Assembly (NCBI GenBank): GCA_964020975.1
Contig: OZ026623.1
Coordinates: 79,019,059-79,083,058 of the forward strand
Source of the DNA: Hermodice carunculata
Taxonomy: Eukaryota; Annelida; Polychaeta; Eunicida; Amphinomidae
Direction of reading: 5' to 3'
Length of the DNA: 64,000 nt
Position 1 is the stretch's first letter, and every line of letters begins with the position of its first letter. Below, in pieces: positions 51,343 through 64,000 of the stretch. Below the pieces are notes generated by a model, which worked only from the letters and a program-made list of their open reading frames with translations, was not told where the DNA came from and searched no databases. The translations under genes and the position numbers were made by a program.

Positions 51343-52390
51343 CAGGATATTGGGCCTCGAATGTGGGCACTTCATAAGACAAACATAGACAAACCAAATA
51401 AAACCTTTAAGTTGCATGCAGTTATTGATTGGATATCATCACGGTTCTTTATGAAACGACAGTACCGTATTGCAGCGGCACCTGTCGATTGTTTATTTTG
51501 TAATTGTAAATGCCAAAATAATCTGACATTTTACAATAACCGTTCAGATTTCAACAGAGAATGTACGCCAGGCAACAGCACCGTACAGCGACTGGCAGCA
51601 GCATTACTCAGAAGACGGACCTATTCCAAAGGACAATAAATTTAGGTTAATGACCAAGCGTCGACCAGAAAACGATCATTTGGAATCACATAACATGCTC
51701 TAGCCAATGATGGAAGTTTGAGCTGCTGTGCTTTGGAAAAAAGTGGATTTTGAAGGTCAAGGTTTTGTGCTAGTTCTAACATTGCTGAACAAAAGGTGAA
51801 GTAAGTATGTCAACAAATTGGGTGTGTGTGAAAAGCTTCAATAGCTGTAAACATTAACTCCCTACATTGTCTGGCGGCCTGTCGATTTTTCATTTTTGGT
51901 TGCAGCAAAATTATCTAGATTTTCGTCTGTTAATGGAACGAATCTGTCGGGTCATCGGCACATAGAAAATCAACGGATTCACTTCCGGGACTCGCTGTTG
52001 CACCATTTTCATCATTATTGGGCCATCAGTGACTTGCTTGTGGCGTTCCTGTATGAAAGCTACAACATTGGTGCCTGTGTCCAAGTCTAATAAATGGGTA
52101 ATGTTGAAACCAAGTACAATGGTTATGTTAATCAGGCAATCGTATTCTTTGTAGCGTACGAATTCAGAAATGTCATAGTCTAAAGGTCCCATGAGATATT
52201 CCAATGGTCCATAGGCTGGTGCTCCACCTGCTGCCGTATTCGAAATTTAATGCACATACAAACATGGCAGATGTCAGTCTCTAGTTTTTGGAAATTGTAT
52301 CTAAAAAGCAGTGTTAACTTCAGTTTCAAATTTGAGTGACAGAAACAGTCCCGCACTATTTATAAATCATTTGTTTCTAAGAGACAAACA
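51343..52390. other. Intronic stretch, no recognised gene
   Basis: A minus-strand open frame at 52204-51911 (97 codons, with TGTNVVAFIQERHKQVTDGP) has a plausible soluble composition but no family I can name; a plus-strand frame at 51304-51639 begins inside the repeat. Neither has supporting splice sites that I can see. Confidence 0.4.
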
Positions 52391-52404
52391 GTGGCTCTAC
52401 TTGG

Positions 52405-52715
52405 CGTTGCATATTTTGAAGTCCAACTCCTGTGGGACACTCCCTGATTTTGAGGGTAACAGTGCGTTGTGCATTTCTGGAGTACGTTGTGGACTCATAG
52501 CGCACTGCTATTCAGGATTCCCATTGGTAAACTCTTAGTTACGCGGTAACATCACGGTAAAACATCATTGTTTCAAAGTGATATAGAGTAGTTTTACAGT
52601 ACGTTGTACTATTTGAAGTCCAACTCTTATTGGCTGCTCCTTGGTTGTGGGTAACAGTACGCTGTACATTTCTGGAGTGCGTTACGGTCCTGCAACGCAC
52701 TGCTATTCTGACTTG
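52405..52715. repeat. Two tandem copies of a 195-bp unit
   Basis: The string GAAGTCCAACTC is at 52419 and 52616, and CGCACTGCTATTC at 52501 and 52696, giving a period of 195-197 bp. The copies have drifted; each has GGTAACAGTRCGYTGTRCAT in its middle. Confidence 0.85.
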
Positions 52716-52760
52716 GGGCCCTGTAACCCATAAAAAAGACACTGGATTCCCTAGATTTTA

Positions 52761-52957
52761 AGAGCAGACGCCAGATTCCAGATCCTGAATTATACTGGAT
52801 GCCAGATTCCTACATTTCTTAAAGTGAACGCCGATTCGAATTTTATGCTTAACTGTATGCTGGATGGCCAAATAAGATTAACAATAAACCTTACGCTGAA
52901 AACTGAAGTGGATGCCATATGAGATTTAGAGTGGATGCTGAATTCGGGAGGCGCGGG
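52761..52957. repeat. 195-bp direct repeat, copy B
   Basis: Matches 51147-51342 in the same orientation, 1.6 kb away. From here to the receptor acceptor at 54687 no gene is recognised. Confidence 0.9.
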
Positions 52958-54687
52958 GTGGGTGGGGTGGGTAGGGTACAAAGCCTCAGACTTGTTATCG
53001 GTTACTCTTTAGTTACCGGGTAAAATTATGACACAATTATCGTTTTACGTTCTCCAAGGTCTTCTCAGATGAGCTTTAACAGGTGGCGTTCGAGAAGTCA
53101 GCTTCAAAATAATTTTGCCATTTTATCTTCCTGATAAGAAATATAGTACAATAAAGCTCAGAATAGTGAAGCCTCTTTAAGAATAGAATTACAGTGTGTC
53201 TCTTAGTGCGCAAACGGGGTCAAATTGTTTTGTTGTGTCTTTGCGCGGGTGCAAATAAAACCCAGTAATTCTGCATTTTAGCTCTTGTATTTTTTTTTCT
53301 TAAAATCGTTGTTCCGTGTAAGCCAAATTTATTATATTTTTTGTATATTGGTGCAGTAGTACACTGGTCTATGTACATTCGCTAAGTCTTTATAAGCTAT
53401 TATAATAAAAAATCTGCATTACTTTATCTGCATAATTACCACCTATGGTTTCCCGTTAATGCATTATCTACATTCAATGGCACCGTTTGTATAAGATTTT
53501 TTTTTTTTGATCATGTTTATGATATATATAATCTCATGTCTTTTTGCTGACAGCATCTGTTCCTGTAGATGTTTAGAAACTTAAAGTTGCACTTAATATT
53601 CGTTATTGACTCCATATCCCCCACTATGATCCTGCAATATATAATAGTTATTCTCCCAGAATGATCTTTATCAGAATTGCGCTAAAAGTCCAATCACTAT
53701 GATAATTTCGGTTTTCCTTCGTCGCTTCAACTTGCGCAAGCCAATTTCATATTACAATTACTTACATGATCTTATTTGTACATTAATGACGAATTTGTAC
53801 ACTATTATTTTGAATATCTTATCAATTCATATAAAAAGCACTACAATTGTGAAGAAGTATATTTGTCGGAATGCCTTTGAGCACACTAGAACCAGGGTGA
53901 TGGGTTGTTAATTCATAATATGTAATTCTTATGTGCACAAAATAGGCCTCTGCCTTAACAAAATGACTGATACACAGAAGGTTACTTACAAGTTTTGCAC
54001 ACAAAATATTAATGTAAGGAAAAAAATACAAGACAACAACAAATGGAAGAAAAGAAATCTATATGTTGTACATGCTAAATCGCCATATTCCTATTTCCCA
54101 GTCAAATGAACATACCCATCAACAAATATCACGGCACATCATAGTTACCCTAGCAGAGAGTGTGTTAATACAATTTAACTGCAACAGTCTCTTCATTGTT
54201 CGCCTGACTTTCCTGATTTTATCCCACCCTCTTCACATATTTTCAAACATTGGTGTAAATAAGATGGACAAGTCATTTCATTAATTGTATTTTATTAGGT
54301 AAGTACGTCAGGATATGTCATCTACGTATCAACATGTTTATTGAGGTGATATCCAACCACCGATTAGATATTTATTTGAGTTTCCATTTGAGAAGATAGA
54401 ATTCCAGAAATGTATTCGTCGGGTATGCTAATATTCTTGTGTATGTATCGAACCGTCTAATCTGTATATAGGGAGTCACAAGGACAATAAAGGTCTCTTG
54501 TAACTGACGTTGTGTCACTTGAGTGTCGATGTAATGTACAGAAAGAAAGATACTATTTTTTTCGAATTATGTTTAAACACCGCTACAGTAGATTTATGCT
54601 ATAGCTGGTAATATACCCTGTACATTTGGGATATTGTTTTGTGTATATGCTGACTCCAGTTGAGCAATTCATGTTTCTTTTCAACAG

Positions 54688-57600
54688 AAAAATGACATCC
54701 GATGGGTAAACAATGATACGCTAACATACACGGACTGGTTCTTGACCAAGGAGTTGATGCTACCAGACATTAGAGTACACCATAGTGGAAAAGTTATGGA
54801 CAAGACAAATGAAAGCATAGCAAAATTAGCAAGGGCATTACAACAGCCCAACTGGAAACAGGGATCATGCGTATCCATGGTGTGGATAGCGCCTTCAGGA
54901 AGCACTAACTGGGTCACTATTCCATGTCATGTGATATTTGAAAGTGTATCATATATATGTGAAGCAGTGCAAAAAGTCCCACGTATTTCTAACGAATTAG
55001 GAAACATATTTTCATTTGAATGTCCCAAAAAATGGATTTTGGTGCACAGTAAATGTATCCTTCTAGATGCCGCTGCTACAGGCAAATACAAGAGGGATAC
55101 TGCTCACCTATTTTGTGAAAGGAAGACAGCACATTTATATCAAGTTGCGCTTGAAAGCATTGAATATGCGAACGTTGTGGCTAGCATGTGGTTGCAATAT
55201 GTTGCGTTTTATGTAGAAAATCGTAACGGATTTGTCTGGTCAGAAGTTTCGCAATGGTTTACAAATGTACATCAATATTACAGAAATTTAGAAAGACTTC
55301 GTAATACTATCTTGAGAAGCCAGAACATCGAAATCCATCAACTTTTGCAGTTGCTGGATATCTGGGGACTAGCCCAAGTAAAAACAAGCATCTGGATTCT
55401 ATTGATAAATGATACGTATTTACTTAACGCAACAATGACACCCTCTTTATTAACCAACGACCCATATGTTCATGTTTCATATAAAGCTACTTTAATGAGC
55501 TTATACTCATATTCTCTTCCGCCTTATACCCTTAATGTAGATTGTTTACATCAAAGTATTTTCACTGCAAATGCAGTCCTTTGTGAACGGGCACCCTCTC
55601 TGCCAAGTAACAGGTGTACAAACCTATTCAGGTGCAAGTCCAATAGTTGTATTTTGGATCATCATCTGTGTGATGGTATAAGTGACTGTGAAAATGGGGA
55701 AGATGAGAAAAATTGTACAAATGTTTGCAAATATGAACTACGACAGGCTGATGCAGGCTCCATTCAGGTTTGTTTCTCTTCATGCAGGCAGGCGGGCTGT
55801 ACATGTGAACTCCTTTATTTCCAATGCTATTCAGGTGGTTGCATCCCGATGTCTAAACTGTGCGATGATATAAAGGACTGCCAAGATGGCTCAGATGAAC
55901 AGGTTTGCTCCTCGCAGATCGCGGCACATGACGCATTTTTAATTTCAGACGAAACGTTTCAGCTGGAGAGTACATATGCAGCATCTGAGAGTACACACAA
56001 GATTTGGTCACCATGTAACACAATCAGGGTAATATCTAGTGAATGGTTTCATAGATCGCAGCGTTGCAATTTCGATGTTGACTTGCAAGGTAGGACCTTA
56101 TATTGTGCTAATGGGGGACATTTAGAGGGGTGCGAATATATATCCTGTTCACTCATGTTCAAGTGTCCGGAGTCATATTGCATTCCTGTGCGATTAATTT
56201 GTGATGGAAGCTGGCACTGTAAAGGTGGTTTTGATGAGCAATCATGTGACAATTATAAATGTAGTTTTCAGTTTTTATGCAGATACGAAAGAAAGTGTAT
56301 TCATATGTCTGAAAGATGTGATGGAAAAAGGCAGTGTACTGTGGGAACTGATGAAGATTTGTGTAATATGTCACCTTGCCATACAGCATGCACGTGTAAG
56401 GGGTATGCTATAATATGTGAGGGCATCAATCTTACAGGTATACCCCAAATATCAAATAGCATGAGGGCTATATATTATAAATACAATGTTTTGCCAATTC
56501 TGAGCAGGAGTGTTGTTGGATGTCAAGTATATCTGCATATTCTTGACATATCTCATAACAGCATCAGTAATATAAAACAAAGAACATTTTCAAATCTGCG
56601 GAATCTGTATTTCCTAAATCTTGAAAGTAATCATTTAACTTATATTTCAAATGATGTGTTTGGGGGGCTTACACAATTAAACCATTTAAAAGTCAAGGGC
56701 AATCCAATATGTGTTATATATGAAAGGGGACTCAAGGGACTAAACAATTTAAAACACATAAAGCTGCAGAGTTTGAGGGTACAAAATATAAGAATTGAAA
56801 CGTTTGATTACATATGTCACAGTATTTTTTTAGACTTGTCAAACAATTATCTTACACATATGACGTCTCGAATTTTCCAAAACTTGAAAATGCTGCAGGT
56901 ATTAAATATCACTGGCAATGAGAATATCCTGCCAGATATTGATTTGTTTTCCCCCCTTGTAGGTTTAAAAGTTCTCAGTTCTGATAAAAAAGGAATTTGT
57001 TGTCTTGTAGGTGACCACATAAAATGTGTTTCAACACTGCACATGCAAGCCATATGCTCAAGCCTACTACCTGTATTCATAATGCAAATTGCTTTTGAAG
57101 TGGTTACTGCTTTAATCTTCATCAGTCATGTGCTGGCACTCTTAAAGATTTGGCAGGTGTGGAAGCACACGACGTCTGTTTTATTGGCATTTTTGCTTAT
57201 AATTTCTCATTTAGTCATGACAACTTTCTTCATGATCACATTTTCTCTATTACTTATTTTCCCGCACTATATGTACCATGCGCTATTTGACAACAGAATA
57301 ATTGTGTTACTAGATTTTATTGGTCCACTGTATCTGTTGTTCTATATTTTCGCATCATATATTCGAGTTGTTCAATCGGTGGACAAGTTCATTTTAATCG
57401 TTCTTGTATTTAGGTTGCCAAAAATAAAATTGAAAAATACTTTGTGTGTAGCTATTTTGGGATTCATTCTTTCCTTGTTATGTACGGTAGTTTCAAGGTT
57501 AGAAATTGTAAACACCGTGGATGGAAAAGGCATACTATTTTTTCAGACTATGTGGTTTTCATCACATACTCATGCTATTGCACCATATATTTCTTTGTTA

Positions 57601-57942
57601 TTTATTGCAATTGTATTTGTAATTAGATTGATTTGTGAGTCACTATGTTGTATATTTGTCAAATATAGCCAAAAAAGGAGTGGAAGGAAAGGAGCAACTA
57701 CAACTGAAAACATATTTCTTCTTGTGCCGTTTATTTTGCTCCTGTGTGATGATGTGCCATTGTTAGTTACCAAGATACATTTTGAAATGACCACCACACA
57801 GGGAACTGCCTTAAACGAAACGCTGTGTCTTGTAATTTTGTACTTTCCAAACGCATTGTCTCTCTTGCGAAATGGCAGGTTAATTAGAAACAGCATACAC
57901 AGAACATGGAAGCTGCTTACAATCAGGAAAAAAGCAGCATAG
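54688..57942 (+). CDS. Last exon of GRL101-like receptor: lectin, LDLa, LRR and seven-helix domains
   Basis: Open for 1,084 codons from the acceptor to TAG at 57940-57942. Order: completion of the first C-type lectin domain (YTDW, CVSMVWIA, YICE), then a second lectin-like segment (CPKKWILVHSKC ... AVLCE, 55021-55591). Four LDLa repeats follow: 55614-55717 (CDGISDCENGEDEKNC), 55799-55908 (CDDIKDCQDGSDEQVC), 56131-56246 and about 56259-56363, the last two with weaker acidic residues. A Cys-rich cap and leucine-rich repeats come next (LHILDISHNSI, LYFLNLESNHLTYI, IFLDLSNNYLTHM; about 56379-57060), then seven hydrophobic helices (57064-57870) and a short basic tail. This is the GRL101/relaxin-receptor class, which sits in the plasma membrane and couples to G proteins. 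TM3 ends SVDKF; TM6 has CDDVP where CWxP is usual; TM7 has PNALSLLRN in place of NPxxY. Possible poly(A) signals: ATTAAA 58078 and AATAAA 58601. Confidence 0.93.
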   Translation, partial: KNDIRWVNNDTLTYTDWFLTKELMLPDIRVHHSGKVMDKTNESIAKLARALQQPNWKQGSCVSMVWIAPSGSTNWVTIPCHVIFESVSYICEAVQKVPRISNELGNIFSFECPKKWILVHSKCILLDAAATGKYKRDTAHLFCERKTAHLYQVALESIEYANVVASMWLQYVAFYVENRNGFVWSEVSQWFTNVHQYYRNLERLRNTILRSQNIEIHQLLQLLDIWGLAQVKTSIWILLINDTYLLNATMTPSLLTNDPYVHVSYKATLMSLYSYSLPPYTLNVDCLHQSIFTANAVLCERAPSLPSNRCTNLFRCKSNSCILDHHLCDGISDCENGEDEKNCTNVCKYELRQADAGSIQVCFSSCRQAGCTCELLYFQCYSGGCIPMSKLCDDIKDCQDGSDEQVCSSQIAAHDAFLISDETFQLESTYAASESTHKIWSPCNTIRVISSEWFHRSQRCNFDVDLQGRTLYCANGGHLEGCEYISCSLMFKCPESYCIPVRLICDGSWHCKGGFDEQSCDNYKCSFQFLCRYERKCIHMSERCDGKRQCTVGTDEDLCNMSPCHTACTCKGYAIICEGINLTGIPQISNSMRAIYYKYNVLPILSRSVVGCQVYLHILDISHNSISNIKQRTFSNLRNLYFLNLESNHLTYISNDVFGGLTQLNHLKVKGNPICVIYERGLKGLNNLKHIKLQSLRVQNIRIETFDYICHSIFLDLSNNYLTHMTSRIFQNLKMLQVLNITGNENILPDIDLFSPLVGLKVLSSDKKGICCLVGDHIKCVSTLHMQAICSSLLPVFIMQIAFEVVTALIFISHVLALLKIWQVWKHTTSVLLAFLLIISHLVMTTFFMITFSLLLIFPHYMYHALFDNRIIVLLDFIGPLYLLFYIFASYIRVVQSVDKFILIVLVFRLPKIKLKNTLCVAILGFILSLLCTVVSRLEIVNTVDGKGILFFQTMWFSSHTHAIAPYISLLFIAIVFVIRLICESLCCIFVKYSQKRSGRKGATTTENIFLLVPFILLLCDDVPLLVTKIHFEMTTTQGTALNETLCLVILYFPNALSLLRNGRLIRNSIHRTWKLLTIRKKAA

Positions 57943-59017
<1,075 letters not shown>

Positions 59018-59484
59018 TTGTATTTGTGTCTTTTTGCCCAGAACCACTTCCTAGTAGTCAATATCCTATTCCGCAGTTCGAACTCTTTACTCTCCATAAG
59101 CTAACCTGTCCCTGTCTAACCTGTATATATATGGAATTACTATTGTCTATATTACACACGTTTCTCTGTAAAATTTTTGACATAGGCTGTATCAGCCCAA
59201 ATAAATTAAAGGGTCTTCAGCGGGTAACTACTCAACATGTTTTGGAGCCTTTTACCCGTACATGTCTCTCTGAGTAGCGGCTCCTTGCCTAAGCTAAATA
59301 TTCAGCAAAGACAACCCACATAATAATGAATAAATATGAACGTGGCAATTGATGAATTAGCTGAATATGTGAAGTTTTGCTTGTAAATGCAGAGCTTCAT
59401 ATCAAAGAAGAATACCTATCAAACAAACCATAATTACCAAATTTTCATAGTACAGGTTCAGATAAGAACAATTTGACTTACCCC

Positions 59485-59488
<4 letters not shown>
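59018..59488 (-). repeat. 470-bp dispersed repeat, copy 3
   Basis: The reverse complement of copies 1 and 2, full length. Both ends lie directly in (TA)n arrays (58912-59016 and 59489-59564), as if the element had inserted into a TA microsatellite. Confidence 0.9.

Positions 59489-59564
<76 letters not shown>
59489..59564. repeat. (TA)n microsatellite on the other side of copy 3
   Basis: About 38 TA units starting where the dispersed repeat ends. Confidence 0.95.
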
Positions 59565-59565
<1 letters not shown>

Positions 59566-59748
59566 CACATGACCCTCTCGTGTCACTATAACACTCTATG
59601 GGACATAACGGTTGATTGAGATGCATTATCGGCATGAACCTTGCCATGATGTCAGATTTTAGACAAGTACTCCTTTAAAGGGAAGTGCTCGCAATGTTGC
59701 CACCCAGGAAAGCATTTGATTATGGAATAGGGGTGATATGACATGGAA

Positions 59749-59872
59749 CTTTTTGTTTTGTTTTGTTTTTGTTTTGTTTTTTGTGTGTGTTTTGTTTTTT
59801 GTTTGTTTGTTTTTTTTTTTTTTGTTATTTTTTTTTTGTTTTTTTCTTTTTTGTTTTGTTGGTTTTTTTTTT
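59749..59872. repeat. Degenerate (TTTTG)n tract
   Basis: T/G-only low-complexity DNA. Confidence 0.9.
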
Positions 59873-61452
59873 ATATTCAGTCATTTATTAACAACATTCA
59901 AGTTTGTGATGGCGTGCACAAAAGCAGTACTTTCACTGTGGTTTTCAAATTCACATTTGTGCCGACGATGAATCAAAGGCAGAGCACGTGGTGTGATTTG
60001 TTTGCTTCACTCCAAACTTTACCTTATACCTTTTACCCCCTTATGTTGCGGCTATCTACCACAGATGTAATGTTTTGAGCACAGGGTCTGTCTTGTACTT
60101 TATGGAACAAGGTAAAATATCATTGCATAAACATACCTCATTCTGCGACGGTTCTGGCCGCTTGCATCCATGATAATTGCACCGTATTTCTGGTGATTGT
60201 CGTTTCTATTGTACTTCTGTATACTGTATTGACGAACTATGATCAATGCTGTATGGACAGTTACAAAATGTGAACCTTGAAACTTTAGAAGTGGAACATA
60301 TGTTGAAAGATAAATTAGCAAACAGTCGGGAACAGGCTCCAGCTCCTCGGGCAAAAACTGCTGACCAGATTAGTGAAGGCCGTGTCTTAAAATATCCCAA
60401 TGTACGGCGTTAAAACCGTTATCTACCACGTCTAAGTATGTCCAGTGTGTTTTTTGTGACAATGGAGTACACATGGTAAATGTGCCTTGAGCCTTGAAGC
60501 CTTGTCTACCTTCGCTCACTATGCGGCGCTGATTTGGCTTATCAGAGGCTCCCACAGATAGACACGTGCATGGTTAAGGCAGGAAACCAGCCTGGTGCCC
60601 CTGTAATGGCTTCTGCGGTAGATTGTAATAAAAATAAGACCCTGTTACTTCGGTCTCAATGTGCACCCGTATGTTGACTCCTGCATCAAAAATGATGAAG
60701 CGAATCTAAAATATTGAAATCAGAAGATGATTTTTGATAAACAGCTTTATATTTGATCTGGTATATTAATGGAGTGTCATTTACTGTACCGAAAAAGACC
60801 ATTTTGCCAAAAATCTTTTTAATCCAAAAAATTACCCCACAAAACTTACCAGTGGTAGACACCAAAGGATGCAGCTTGAAGAGTTGTTTTTTTTTAAAGT
60901 TGAAATAATAAAATTGAAACGAATTAGATGGATAAAATACAGGGCCGGGTTTTGGATTTTCATATTTTACCCCCCCCCCCCCCCTTCATGGCCAAACCGG
61001 AAGTTCTGTTAAATGAGCAGAACATGTCAACGAAATTAAATCAAAGCTCCTGGTCCCAATCGTATTTCTTCTTACCTCATTCCCTAGTCATGAATTGAAA
61101 ATAAAATAGTGCCTCATATCTCGTACTTTTTTTGCTAAGTTTGGTCAATATGCATTTTGTTTTTCAAAATGTTTTACCCAAAATTAATAACAATTTGATA
61201 TTTTTCAGTTGCTTTCTTTAAGTTGGAGCAAAAATGTCTGAAAATGGTAAAAGTAGCTCTTACAAGGTTACCATGAGCATTATTGTTGAGTTAAGGTCAT
61301 TGCAAAGTCATCTCAAAGCCATGACATACAAGTACTTTACATGCATCCCATCAGTCCATAATTCTGGAAATTATCAACGAAAGGATGAAACTAAAAGCTT
61401 TGCAACCATTCATGGCAGAGGTGCTCCTAGATGGCCATTTCGCCCCAGCGTG

Positions 61453-61552
61453 TACATACATACATACATACATACATACATACAAACATACATACATACA
61501 TGCATGCATACAAACATACATACTTTCCTACATACATACTTTCACACATACA

Positions 61553-61586
<34 letters not shown>

Positions 61587-61602
61587 CATACGTACATACA
61601 TA
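61453..61602. repeat. (TACA)n microsatellite with interruptions
   Basis: About 37 tetranucleotides with a more variable centre (61490-61550). Confidence 0.95.
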
Positions 61603-63728
61603 ATATATTTATATAATAAGTAAAAAGTTTAACACAATTGCTGTGGGCTTTTCATTAAAAGGAAAATGAAATTGCTTGGAACTGTCATGGATACCTTCAA
61701 TTCCTTCAACAACTTACAATGTCAAATTTATTCTTAATTTGTAGCTAATGTTTCAATTTCGACTTCTCAGAAATTGCTTACTGACTTCAAACTCGAATGA
61801 ATTAGCTTGCCTGGCTATCAATCTATTTAGTCAGGCGGAAGTACTGCTTTTATGTCCTCGGTTGAAACAAGTAATGAAGGGTTGGCTGTGATTTATTAGA
61901 ATATATGTTATCATTATTACCTTTACAATAATAGTGCACTTGCATCCAGTTTTACATTTGATATGATATTATAACAAGGTTGACACTGTGAAAATGTGGC
62001 TGCCGTGACATAACACTTTATTTGTTGTGATATAACATCTCAAATATCACAGTGACTTTTCATTATGCTGCATTGAACTACAAACACATTTGGGCCCTGG
62101 ATTTCTGTTTTACCATCATTGTGTTTTATCTACGCACCTGGCCAGGAAAATTCTACACTGCGTTACCAGTATAAAAGTGGGGTTAGAAGCACTGGCACTT
62201 CAGTGCTTGTATGAGAACACCAGCACCTACCAAATAGACATTGGAGTGTTTGAACCTTCAAAGCTTTGTTTTCCAATAGAAGTAATGGTAATTTACATGG
62301 GACAGTCGAATCGACAAAATAAGATATAAGTAAATGAATGTTTAGATATTTAATACAGTGATTACAGCAAATTTTCACAAAATATACTTAACGACACAGC
62401 AATGCTTGCTTTTTCTTTACAGATTCCTATGTTAGTAACCATGGTGGATATTAAATGATGAGGTAATTCAAGTACATATATAGTTACTATCCATATTTGC
62501 TGCAATGCTGCGACAACCAAAAATAGCAAAGCTACCAAGCTTATCATGTCATTAGTCCACAATTATTATCCTAATGATCCTCACATATGTAATGCCAAGT
62601 CGATGATATTCATTTGCTTAAACATGTTTTTTATAAAAGAAAACAGTTGGCCAACAAGCTGGTCAACCTATATGAAGGCCTCTTGTAATTTTATTGGTAT
62701 AAACATATTTTATTTCAAAAGAAAAATAATTGGCCAACAACATGCAGAATTTCATTAATCACCGCGTTAATTGTTCCTCCAGATGACCACAACCACTGAA
62801 CCAGTGTCAGTGAGTAGTAACAATAATACCATGTCGGCCAGCTGTACGCACGTCTTAGCCTACGACCTATTGTTCAGTGAGGCATACTACTGGAGTAGGT
62901 ATAGTGCTTTTTCCAATTTCATTGCATTATCACACTACCTAGGCGTATGTCCAGGATTTTCAGTGGAGGGGAGCCCAATCACGGATAATTGACAGCAGTG
63001 ACTTGCAGTGTTCAGAAGACATTACATTCACATGTGAAGTGTAATGAGGCATACATTTTTGGAAAGCGGAAACACTTCAGATATATTTGATTGCGTTGTG
63101 GCAATAATTTTTAGCTGACGTGATGATAGAGAGACAAGAAATAGTAAACAAGAAGACTTCAATGATCATGTGCTCAGCTGACGTTGGATGCACAGATTAA
63201 AGTAGTCGTGTGACCTTCAAAATAAGATTAGTGTTACATATTTCTTAAGGAAATCCATTCCCAAATATCTAAATATTGGCTTTATAATTCTGAAGTCATT
63301 CTGTCCAAGATAAAGCTTATATGTCTGTTACAAAATGACAACACTACAAAAACACACTTTCAATTATTTTTTCAACATTTTCAAGGCCAAGTTTTGGACT
63401 CTGTCAACACCTTTCCTCGGCTAAAATATGTACCCTTACCGATTATTTAAAATTTTGCAAATTCGTTGAAAAGAAGGAAAAGGCTGCAGCTGCATGTTCT
63501 GAACAACCTTGATGGAGATCGAATAACAGTGCATTTCTACCCAATTTGACCAGAATATAGCATGCAGTTAGGAAAAAAATAAAAAAAATTGAAACCGCAC
63601 AACAGTAATAAGGGTGTAAGCATTAACCTATAAAAGAAATTATACTCTGAGGGTGGCCAAATGCCCCTGCACAATTTTGTGGCAATTGGCCGGGCCGTTT
63701 CATACAAGACGATTTTTTTGTTTTTGTT

Positions 63729-63730
<2 letters not shown>

Positions 63731-63792
<62 letters not shown>

Positions 63793-63870
63793 GTTGTTTG
63801 TTTTTTTTGGGGAGGGGGGTGTTTTTTTTTTGTTTTTTTTTTGTTTTTTGTTTTTTTGTTTTTTTTTCAA
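63731..63870. repeat. (TG)n microsatellite followed by T/G tract
   Basis: About 30 TG units, then T8 followed by a G-run (63801-63819), then T/G low-complexity DNA to 63870. Confidence 0.95.
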
Positions 63871-64000
63871 AACTGGGCTAAAAATCAAACAAATTAGTGA
63901 AAATTATTTGGGCTGTGACCTTTGTAGCATGACAGTAGATACCACCCTGTGTACATACCACCAAGAGTGAAGTAAACCTGACTGCTGGCTTTAAAGACAC

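Larger units (their letters stand above)
59565..64000. other. Stretch with no recognised gene
   Basis: It holds T/G tracts, a C15 run at 60971-60985, (TACA)n at 61453-61602 and (TG)n at 63731-63790. A 40-bp direct repeat with TTGGCCAACAA lies at about 62617-62662 and 62699-62743. Minus-strand frames at 60555-60100 (with LEPVPDCLLIYLSTYVPLL) look mildly protein-like but no domain was recognised. Confidence 0.5.

Overview
The window reads as nuclear DNA of an invertebrate animal, most likely a marine bilaterian. It is AT-rich, full of microsatellites and homopolymer runs, with long non-coding stretches, long introns and decayed LINE and Penelope-like retroelements. The one clearly intact gene is a large LRR/LDLa G protein-coupled receptor of the GRL101/relaxin-receptor type; multi-domain receptors like this are common in molluscs, brachiopods and amphioxus. 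The species cannot be named from the sequence alone.

Layout. 1-4.9 kb: no gene, a diverged tandem array (about 540 bp period) and a 200-bp TTTCA pentanucleotide array. 4.98-7.44 kb: a decayed Penelope-like element whose GIY-YIG-like endonuclease part lies upstream of the reverse transcriptase. 9.06-9.93 kb (minus): a broken TatD-type deoxyribonuclease gene. 10.29-10.62 kb: a 93-bp direct duplication inside one small open frame. 11.1-13.04 kb (minus): a broken or multi-exon gene of coiled coils ending in a Tudor-like segment. 19.43-22.75 kb: a decayed LINE with endonuclease and reverse transcriptase, a perfect CTCF-type motif near its 3' end and a TA/TG microsatellite tail.

24.6-57.94 kb: the receptor gene on the plus strand. 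A long exon (interrupted by a 200-N assembly gap) encodes CUB-like modules and the first half of a C-type lectin domain. A 26,861-bp phase-0 intron follows, and then a 3,255-bp last exon completes the lectin domain and adds a second lectin-like segment, four LDLa repeats, leucine-rich repeats and seven membrane helices. The intron holds a second LINE (ORF1-like part 40.1-41.1 kb, ORF2 42.15-45.17 kb), a tRNA-derived SINE relic, an unassigned coding relic, microsatellites, a second 200-N gap and two copies of a 430-470 bp dispersed repeat. A third copy lies downstream of the gene at 59 kb. 58-64 kb has no recognised gene.

Only the receptor looks functional. It is probably a cell-surface receptor with a very large modular ectodomain, but its seven-helix part is odd: the TM6 and TM7 signature motifs of class A receptors are not intact. 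No operon-like or otherwise coordinated multi-gene system was found; the other coding traces are relics.
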